A stretch of 64,000 nt of DNA, from the NCBI GenBank assembly GCA_910587405.1, contig CAJUKS010000001.1, forward strand, positions 62,001 through 126,000, given 5' to 3'. The notes beneath the pieces are model-generated. The model ran no database searches. It was given only the letters and a program-made list of their open reading frames with translations, and had not been told where the DNA came from. The translations under genes were made by a program, and so were the position numbers. Shown one piece after another: positions 58,132 to 64,000 of the stretch. Origin of the DNA: an uncultured Alphaproteobacteria bacterium. GTDB taxonomy: Bacteria > Pseudomonadota > Alphaproteobacteria > RF32 > CAG-239. Within the stretch, counting starts at the first letter, position 1. Every line of letters starts with the position of its first letter.

Positions 58132-59040
58132 ATGCTGAACGGTTTTCCGGACAACTTCCGAATGGGTGACGACGATGTGTTGAACGAATTTCGGCAAAAA
58201 CAGGCCAATTTCGATCTGGAGGAAAAGCGCAATGAGATCAATAATTCCCGCAGTCTTTTCGTGGGGGCGATTGCCGGGTTGACAATGGCCGCCGTGGTCG
58301 GCTGGTTTGTGTTGGCACCGCAGTATGAAAATACGACGGAGGCCGAAATTCCGGTTATCCGCCGTCCGCAGGAACAAGTTAAAGTGCCGCCGGTCGAACC
58401 GGGCGGCGTAGAAATTTCCAACCAGGAAAAAACGGTTTATGACATCATTGAACGCAAGCCCGACAATACCGATCAGGTAAATGTGCTGCCGCCGGCGGAA
58501 CAGCCTAATGCCGACGCCATTGAAGCGTTGGTGGAAGAAGTGGCGCCGATTGCAGCCCCGGTCGAGGAAACACCGGTGATAAAAGCGGAGTCTCTCAACA
58601 CTCCCAAAGTGACGGAAACAACCGTGCCGGCGGAAGCCGAAACGGCGCAACCGGCAACCGAACCGGTTAAAAGCACAACCGCTTTTCGCGAACCGGTAAC
58701 CCCGCCGGCACCGGTCAAAGCCGAGGCTGCTCAACCGAAACCGGCCGAAACCGCTGCCGCAAAACCGGGCAATGCAAAAACAAACATTGCCAACGGCGCC
58801 TGGCAGATTCAGCTGATGTCGTCGCCTAATCGGGCCGCCGTTGAAAAATCGTGGAAAACGATGTCTTCAAAGTATAAGGTTTTGAAAGACCTTCCTTATG
58901 AAGTCAGCAGTGCCGATCTGGGCAAAAAAGGCACTTATTATCGACTCAAAGCCGGAAATTTTGCGACCAAAGAAGAAGCGACCGCTTTGTGCAACAAGCT
59001 GAAAGCGGCCGGCGGCAGTTGCTTTACGGCCAGGAAGTAG
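58132..59040 (+). CDS. SPOR domain protein
   Basis: A 302-residue inner-membrane protein. A short cytoplasmic head (residues 1-40) is followed by a membrane helix (about 43-62), a long Pro/Glu/Ala-rich periplasmic linker (65-220) and a SPOR domain (about 224-300; WQIQLMSSPNRAAVEKSWKTM ... YYRLKAGNFATKEEAT) that binds denuded glycan at division sites. Ribosome site CAGGAGAAAAGATA. It is first in an operon with the M50 protease and nagZ, a wall-maintenance grouping. Confidence 0.92.
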   Translation: MLNGFPDNFRMGDDDVLNEFRQKQANFDLEEKRNEINNSRSLFVGAIAGLTMAAVVGWFVLAPQYENTTEAEIPVIRRPQEQVKVPPVEPGGVEISNQEKTVYDIIERKPDNTDQVNVLPPAEQPNADAIEALVEEVAPIAAPVEETPVIKAESLNTPKVTETTVPAEAETAQPATEPVKSTTAFREPVTPPAPVKAEAAQPKPAETAAAKPGNAKTNIANGAWQIQLMSSPNRAAVEKSWKTMSSKYKVLKDLPYEVSSADLGKKGTYYRLKAGNFATKEEATALCNKLKAAGGSCFTARK

Positions 59041-59042
59041 GA

Positions 59043-59696
59043 ATGGATGCGACAACGGTAAAATTGGCCTTTTCTTTGACAGCCGTATTTATTGCGATTG
59101 TTCTTCATGAAGTTGCTCACGGCTATGCGGCGTATCTGTGCGGCGACGATACCGCCAAACGGGCGGGGCGCCTGTCGCTCAATCCGTTGCGTCATATCGA
59201 CCCGTTCGGAACCGTTTTTTTGCCTTTAGTGTTAGTTTGGAGCGGTACCGGTTTTTTGTTTGGGTGGGCCAAGCCGGTACCGGTTAATTTTAGCCGTCTC
59301 GGGAAATGGCCGCGCGATATGATCATTGTGTCGGGCGCGGGAATTGCCGTCAACTTTCTGCTGGCTCTGTTATCGGTGGCAATGATCCGGGCCGCCGATT
59401 ATCTTCCGGACGCGATGGTGGTTTTTGCTCTCTATTTCGGTTTGGCCAACCTGGTGCTGGCGTTTTTTAATTTATTGCCGATTCCGCCGTTGGACGGTTC
59501 TAAGCTGTTTTTCGGCTGGGTTCGTCAGCCATGGGCGCAAAAATACGTGAACGCCGGCCGTTACGGTATGGCGGCTCTGATTGTCCTGATCGTGGTTATA
59601 CCGATGATGGGGGCTGCTTTTGGTTTTGATATGCCCGATCCGTTGGGGTGGTATATTTCTCAATGTCTTTCGTGGTTTGGAAAATTAGTGGGGTAA
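59043..59696 (+). CDS. Site-2 protease family (M50B) metallopeptidase
   Basis: A 217-residue polytopic membrane protease. The zinc motif HEVAH is at residues 22-26 in the first helix, and the NLLPIPPLDGSK segment near residue 145 gives the third ligand Asp. Four to five helices in total; no PDZ. Members cleave membrane-bound regulatory proteins. Start at 59043, 2 bases after the SPOR stop, with GGAAGTAGGA. Substrate unknown. Confidence 0.9.
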   Translation: MDATTVKLAFSLTAVFIAIVLHEVAHGYAAYLCGDDTAKRAGRLSLNPLRHIDPFGTVFLPLVLVWSGTGFLFGWAKPVPVNFSRLGKWPRDMIIVSGAGIAVNFLLALLSVAMIRAADYLPDAMVVFALYFGLANLVLAFFNLLPIPPLDGSKLFFGWVRQPWAQKYVNAGRYGMAALIVLIVVIPMMGAAFGFDMPDPLGWYISQCLSWFGKLVG

Positions 59697-59699
59697 AAG

Positions 59700-60740
59700 A
59701 TGCTGGCAGCTTTGGTTTCCGTAAGCGGACTGAGTTTAACCGAATGGGAAAAACGCTGGTTGGAAAAATATAATCCGGCCGGCGTTTCTTTGTTTGCCCG
59801 CAATATTGCCGATGCGGCTCAGCTGCGGCAGTTGACGGATGAAATCAGAAATGCCGTCGGTCGCAACGATGTTCTGATTGCCGTAGATCAGGAGGGCGGT
59901 CGGGTACGGCGGTTGAGCGGTGCCGATTTTCATCCTGCGGCTTCTCAATATGTGTTGGGACAGTTGGATGAAGAGATGGCCGCCGTTCACGCGGGGATCA
60001 TCAGCGGCGATTTGCAACGCGGCGGAATCAATTTTAATTTTGCCCCGGTGCTTGATATGGCATATCCAAGCACTCATCCGGTGTTGAAATCCCGTTGCTT
60101 CGGCGACAACGAACAAAAAACCGCTTTGTTGGGGCGTGCTCTGATTGACACTTATCTCAATCACGGCATTTGTCCCTGCATTAAACATATGCCCGGACAC
60201 GGCCGTGCCGAAACCGATCCTCATCTGGGGCTGCCGGTTTTGGCGCATTCTTTGCGCGAACTGTCGAAAGACTTTTATCCCTTTATCGAAAATAAAAGTT
60301 GTCCTGCCGGGATGACGGCGCATATTGTGGTGTCCGAAGTTGACGATCAGCTTCCGGTTACATTGAGTAAAAAGGCTGTGGATTATCTCATCCGCGGCAT
60401 TATCGGCTTTGACGGCCTCCTGATTTCCGACGCCATTGAAATGAAGGCTCTCAGCGGCAGCATCGGCGAAAAAGCGCAAAAGGCTCTGGAAGCCGGTTGT
60501 GATCTGGTTTGCTATTGCGGAGCCGGAGCCGCCGAATTGGAGATGCTGGCGCAGTATTGCCCGCCGATGAGCGATCGTTCGGCCGAACGGCTGCATCAGG
60601 TGACGGAATTATTTAACCGTAAAAGTGCGGCGGCGGTTGGTACGGCTGACGTAGACCGTTATTACCGGGCGGTTGGTCTGGTGGAAGAATATAACGAAAA
60701 CTATGACGCGACCGAAGTGCTAAATCGTATGAAATCTTAA
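59700..60740 (+). CDS. nagZ: Beta-N-acetylglucosaminidase NagZ
   Basis: Cytoplasmic family 3 glycosidase of peptidoglycan recycling, 346 residues. Signature segments: VDQEGGRVRRL at about residue 62, KHMPGHGRAETDPHLGLP with the catalytic His loop at about 160, and ISDAIEMKAL with the nucleophile Asp at about 243. Start at 59700, 3 bases after the M50 gene stop, so it is the last gene of the SPOR-M50-nagZ operon. Its product GlcNAc and anhydro-muropeptides also signal beta-lactamase induction in some species. Confidence 0.94.
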   Translation: MLAALVSVSGLSLTEWEKRWLEKYNPAGVSLFARNIADAAQLRQLTDEIRNAVGRNDVLIAVDQEGGRVRRLSGADFHPAASQYVLGQLDEEMAAVHAGIISGDLQRGGINFNFAPVLDMAYPSTHPVLKSRCFGDNEQKTALLGRALIDTYLNHGICPCIKHMPGHGRAETDPHLGLPVLAHSLRELSKDFYPFIENKSCPAGMTAHIVVSEVDDQLPVTLSKKAVDYLIRGIIGFDGLLISDAIEMKALSGSIGEKAQKALEAGCDLVCYCGAGAAELEMLAQYCPPMSDRSAERLHQVTELFNRKSAAAVGTADVDRYYRAVGLVEEYNENYDATEVLNRMKS

Positions 60741-60783
60741 TATAGAAAATTAATTTTTATTTCTAATATTTTGAAAATATTTG

Positions 60784-62436
60784 CTATTTTGAATCTTTTT
60801 GGTTCACGTCTTCGTTTTTGGTCAAAAACTCCAAATCGCTGGGGAAGTTAACGTCAAAACAAATTTCCGGTTTGGTCTCGACCAAATTGATGTAGTCGGA
60901 ATGCTCAAGAAAAACCTGCCGCAAGTGAGAGTCTTCCGGTGCCAGATCGGCCAGCGAATAGAGTTCGCGGCTCCACAATACCGGATTATGTTTGCGCCCT
61001 TCACAGGCGGTTACAATCAGCTGCCGTTCTTTTTCTTTGCCAAACGCCGCAATCATGCGATTGATATGTTCGGACGTTACGTTAGGCATATCGGCGGGAA
61101 TTAACAATGCACCGTCGCAAGAGGAGGGAACCGATTTCAGGCCGAGCCGGATTGACGTCTTGACGCCGGAAGCATAATCGTGATTGCGCAAAATGTTTAT
61201 GTCGAGATTTTCCAAATGTTCTTCCAGACTTTCGGCATCATATCCGGTAATGACAAAGATCGGCGACGCTTTGGATTTGACGGCGGCTTCGACGGCCTTC
61301 ATAAACAGCGGCTTGCCATCAACCCGTACCAGCAGTTTGTTGCGACGGGCGCGCATGCCGATGCCGGCCGCCAAAATAACGGCGGCAATCGACGGATCTT
61401 TGCTGTTTTTCTTGCCGTGATCGGGAACGATCAGCGATGCCTTTTCGGTTTCGCTCAGCACGGTCTGATCCAGTACGACATTTGGGCCGCAGACAAAATC
61501 GGTTTGATTGATTTTTTCTTTTTTGGCGGCGATACGGACAAATTTGTCGGTCAGCGGCGAAGACACCTTGTCGTAGTTGTAAGGCATATGTATAATTTTA
61601 GAGTTGCGTTTGACCGCAATCATCAAATCGGGGGCATCGGTCTGGGGAATATGGTCGCAGACGATGCTGTCAACAATCGTTTTTAAGGCGGCGGCAGCGG
61701 TATCGTCGGGATGAGAAGACGGCAGTCCGGGAACAATCATAACGATCCGGTGTCGTCCGGCAACGTGGGCAACCGTTTCGGCAATGCCGTCAACAGTATG
61801 GGGACAACTGTATTCGGCCGTGAATTGAAGGCCGAGCGGCGTGTAGCTTTTGACCATTTTGCGGACGATCGCCGAAAAGTGAGCGGTTTCGGCCGCATCG
61901 TCATAAAATTTGGTATAAATAACGGCAGCCTGTTCTGTTCGGGCTTCTTCGACGTTTAACAGCGGCTGGTTGCCCGAGAGCTTAAAATCGATTTCTTCCA
62001 ACAGGTCTTCTTCCACTGCCGGCGGAAAAACCGACAAAACGGCAACGATATCGCCTTTGCGGACATTCTGATACGGCGAAACCGTGTTGAGGGCAACCCG
62101 TTCCGACATGCGGTTAAATTTGGCGATGCGATTTTCCTGACAAATGAAGATGCCGTCCCGTTCGGCGGCAATTTTGCACAGGTTGCGTTGCGGAGCGGTA
62201 TAAACGATGTTTTGGCCGCAGATACGCGGCGCCAGGTTGGAAAGGGCATTTTCGGCGGAAAGGTCGGCAACGCCGGTTTCGGCCGCGGTGATTTTTTTGA
62301 CGCCGGCCATTTTAAGGTATAAGATATCTTCCTTTGTCAGTTTGTGACCGCGGGTAAGAACGCCGGTGTCCAGCCGGATGTCGTTTAACAAGATTTTTCC
62401 GTCGGCGCGGTTAATGTCAAATTCGCCTGTGCGCAT
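60784..62436 (-). CDS. MoeA-like / MobA-like molybdopterin fusion protein
   Basis: A 550-residue fusion. The N-terminal part (about 1-340) resembles molybdopterin-binding MoeA/MogA-like proteins (ILLNDIRLDTGVLTRGHKLTKEDI, then VMIVPGLPSSHPDD). The C-terminal 195 residues are a nucleotidyltransferase (AAVILAAGIGMRARRNKLLVRVDGKPL at about 350) as in MobA/MocA enzymes that attach CMP or GMP to molybdopterin. This fusion is characteristic of alphaproteobacteria and usually serves molybdenum hydroxylases. The gene is convergent with nagZ. No molybdoenzyme is in the window. Confidence 0.85.
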   Translation of the reverse strand: MRTGEFDINRADGKILLNDIRLDTGVLTRGHKLTKEDILYLKMAGVKKITAAETGVADLSAENALSNLAPRICGQNIVYTAPQRNLCKIAAERDGIFICQENRIAKFNRMSERVALNTVSPYQNVRKGDIVAVLSVFPPAVEEDLLEEIDFKLSGNQPLLNVEEARTEQAAVIYTKFYDDAAETAHFSAIVRKMVKSYTPLGLQFTAEYSCPHTVDGIAETVAHVAGRHRIVMIVPGLPSSHPDDTAAAALKTIVDSIVCDHIPQTDAPDLMIAVKRNSKIIHMPYNYDKVSSPLTDKFVRIAAKKEKINQTDFVCGPNVVLDQTVLSETEKASLIVPDHGKKNSKDPSIAAVILAAGIGMRARRNKLLVRVDGKPLFMKAVEAAVKSKASPIFVITGYDAESLEEHLENLDINILRNHDYASGVKTSIRLGLKSVPSSCDGALLIPADMPNVTSEHINRMIAAFGKEKERQLIVTACEGRKHNPVLWSRELYSLADLAPEDSHLRQVFLEHSDYINLVETKPEICFDVNFPSDLEFLTKNEDVNQKDSK

Positions 62437-62608
62437 AATCGTTGACCCCTAAACATTGTTTTTGTAAAGGTTAGCGCAAAAAGGCTTTTTCGTCAATTAT
62501 TAAAAGCTGTCGGCAAAAAAACGGCAGATAAGCCAGAATAAACAGTTGATTATATGCGGCGACGGCATTAAAAATGTGATGTGACAATTTGAATAAGAGG
62601 AACTAAAT

Positions 62609-62914
62609 ATGAAAAAACAAGCTGTAATGATGTTGTCGGCGGCCTTGTTGTTGTCTGCCTGCAGCGACTTTTCGCGTTATACGACGGCCGATGCCGATGC
62701 GCCGGTCAAAACCCGACTTCGGGCCTGCATGCTGAGTGAGGCCAATTCCCGGTTTCAGAACGGTACGTTGTTGACAAAAACATTGAGTGAAACCGCCGAT
62801 GAAATTTCATCGGTTTGTCTCAAAAAGCTGGCTCTGCAATCGGCCGGTTTGGATACCGAGGCCAATTCGACCGCTCAGACGATTTTGAACAACTTGATGA
62901 ACAATTCCAAATAA
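62609..62914 (+). CDS. Small lipoprotein, unknown
   Basis: A 101-residue protein with a type II signal peptide: MKKQAVMMLSAALLLSAC gives a lipobox LSAC with Cys18. The mature part is helical and contains two further cysteines (at about 39 and 69) that may form a disulfide. No family recognised. Ribosome site AAGAGGAACTAAAT. It is monocistronic and ends at a terminator shared with xerC. Confidence 0.72.
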   Translation: MKKQAVMMLSAALLLSACSDFSRYTTADADAPVKTRLRACMLSEANSRFQNGTLLTKTLSETADEISSVCLKKLALQSAGLDTEANSTAQTILNNLMNNSK

Positions 62915-62917
62915 ATC

Positions 62918-63910
62918 TCATCCCCGGCGGTTTGTCCGGGGATATTTTTCGGGCAAAGCCGTGTCGTCAAGCAGGCCTGCTTGCTGATATTCTTTTTGCA
63001 AAGTGGAAATTTCCACTTCGGTGTAACGTTGGGTGGTTGAGAGCGAAGCGTGTCCCAGCAGTTCCTGAATTGAGCGCAGGTCGGTGCCTTCGGCCAGCAG
63101 GTGGGTGGCAAACGAGTGACGGAGAGCATGCGGCGTCAAATTGCCGGGAAGGCCCATTGAATTGCGTATTTTTTCCATTTGCCGCTGGATGATGCGCGGG
63201 TTGAGCCGTTCGCCGCGGGCACCCAGAAAAAGCGGTTGGTCTTGTTTCAGATTATAAGGGCAAACTTCAATGTACCGTTGAATGCGCCGGACGACCACCG
63301 GCAGCAGCGGCACCATGCGTTCCTTGTTGCCTTTGCCGCGGATTCTCAGCAGAGTCGTTTGTTGAAAGTCTTCCAGATTAAGCCCCAACGCTTCGGAGAT
63401 ACGCAATCCGCAGCCGTACAACAGGCTGAAGACGGCCTTGTCGCGCAGGTTTTGCCAGTTTTCGTGTTCGGCCTCGGCGGCCTGATCGATCAGATCCATT
63501 GTTTCGTCAACGCCGATCGCTTTCGGCAGCACTTTTGCCTTGCGCGGAGAAGACAAAATGCTGACCGCCGGATTTTTGACCAGATTGCGGCGGCTGAGCC
63601 AGCGAAAAAAATTGCGGATGCTTGAAAGTTCGCGGGCGATTGAACTTTTTTCGAGGTTTTTGCGGCTTCGTTCGCCGATAAAGGCGCGAAAAGCCCTGAT
63701 GTCCATAGTCGCAAGCGTACCCAACGTTACTGTTCCGTCGGGGCAAATGTCGGAACGCGCGGCAAAAAAAGCGTTAAAAAAAGACAAATCACGCGCATAT
63801 GCGTCTGCCGTATGTTCGGAATAGCGTCTTTCGTTGATCAGCCATTGCCGCCAGCAGCGAATGGTTTCGTTGAGAATACTGTCGGCATAAAATTTTATTT
63901 CCTCTTTCAT
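62918..63910 (-). CDS. xerC: Tyrosine recombinase XerC-like
   Basis: Site-specific recombinase of 330 residues that resolves chromosome dimers at dif. The N-terminal SAM-like DNA-binding domain spans about 15-110 (RYSEHTADAYARDL). The catalytic domain shows the Arg in GCGLRISEAL, HALRHSFATHLL (His, Arg), GHASLSTTQRYTEV with the second His and nucleophile Tyr. Because only one copy is seen and no partner lies close, XerC versus XerD cannot be told with certainty. Its 3' end overlaps the shared terminator. Confidence 0.9.
   Translation of the reverse strand: MKEEIKFYADSILNETIRCWRQWLINERRYSEHTADAYARDLSFFNAFFAARSDICPDGTVTLGTLATMDIRAFRAFIGERSRKNLEKSSIARELSSIRNFFRWLSRRNLVKNPAVSILSSPRKAKVLPKAIGVDETMDLIDQAAEAEHENWQNLRDKAVFSLLYGCGLRISEALGLNLEDFQQTTLLRIRGKGNKERMVPLLPVVVRRIQRYIEVCPYNLKQDQPLFLGARGERLNPRIIQRQMEKIRNSMGLPGNLTPHALRHSFATHLLAEGTDLRSIQELLGHASLSTTQRYTEVEISTLQKEYQQAGLLDDTALPEKYPRTNRRG
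62920..62949. terminator. Terminator of the small lipoprotein gene, inside the xerC 3' end
   Basis: ATCCCCGG and CCGGGGAT with an 8-base loop, followed by ATTTTT. It lies within the last codons of the convergent xerC gene. Confidence 0.8.
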
Positions 63911-63954
63911 AATTTCATCTTACGCCGCGATGATTAAGATTTTGTAAAATAAGA

Positions 63955-63982
63955 TTGACAAAAGGGGCAAAGAGACTATGTT
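63955..63982 (+). promoter_or_regulatory. Promoter for a gene beyond the window
   Basis: TTGACA, 16-base spacer, TATGTT on the plus strand near the right edge, in the gap divergent from xerC. Confidence 0.5.
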
Positions 63983-64000
63983 TAAACCATAAATTTATCA

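Noticed and set aside
61180..61686. A 168-codon plus-strand frame
   Set aside because: Antisense to the MoeA-like/MobA-like fusion gene; Phe/Gly/Asp-rich shadow composition.

Overview
The window looks like chromosomal DNA of an anaerobic, Gram-negative alphaproteobacterium, most likely a gut-associated lineage. The support is a tRNA-Met of the alphaproteobacterial elongator type, outer-membrane functions (MlaA/MlaC, a beta-barrel protein, a SPOR protein, PbpC with an alpha-2-macroglobulin), a MoeA-like/MobA-like fusion typical of alphaproteobacteria, and the anaerobic [FeFe]-hydrogenase maturase HydG. I saw no rRNA, CRISPR array, insertion sequence or prophage. The lineage is an inference; no marker-gene tree could be run.

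Layout. 1-2.1 kb: sugar-nucleotide genes (ugd, cut by the window edge, and galE). 2.2-10.7 kb: a histidine phosphatase, then an alpha-2-macroglobulin overlapping pbpC (periplasmic defence and peptidoglycan repair). 10.8-15.3 kb: a small membrane protein, tRNA-Met, an HD nucleotidase, an outer-membrane protein and a large unknown protein with an HEAKH motif. 15.4-20.8 kb: a UvrD/PcrA helicase facing a MoxR-DUF58 pair and a TPR protein. 21-26.3 kb: unknown membrane and peptidoglycan-binding genes with possible tiny ORFs, a TPM/LemA pair, and mlaC/mlaA. 26.5-34.5 kb: a sugar aminotransferase, lon, HU, tRNA-Val, several unknown proteins including a soluble M48-like peptidase, and ppa. 34.5-38.8 kb: unknowns, a GNAT, terC and a SIMPL protein. 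38.9-40.7 kb: a TM1266-family hydrogenase-system protein and hydG. 40.8-53 kb: the most unusual stretch, with a tandem pair of unknown paralogues, Nudix, HD and HAD-Nudix nucleotide-handling genes, an AT-hook protein, a lipoprotein with two internal repeats, a phosphatase/acyltransferase pair, an M16 homologue without its zinc ligands, and a DUF4139 protein. 53-64 kb: a LysR regulator, the xth-rnr-S41 protease operon, a SPOR-M50-nagZ operon, a molybdopterin-type fusion, a lipoprotein and xerC.

Most genes have clear Shine-Dalgarno (SD) sequences and end at strong intrinsic terminators. A minority of seven, all orphan or poorly known genes (starts at 35354 minus, 35527, 40822, 41577, 46611, 47907 and 50107), instead have long AT-rich leaders with no SD; six of them have a plausible sigma-70-type promoter. 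Two of these leaders share an identical 11-base element. This class, plus a Bacteroidetes-style lipoprotein tail in one member, is the best candidate here for an undescribed regulon or a transferred gene set.
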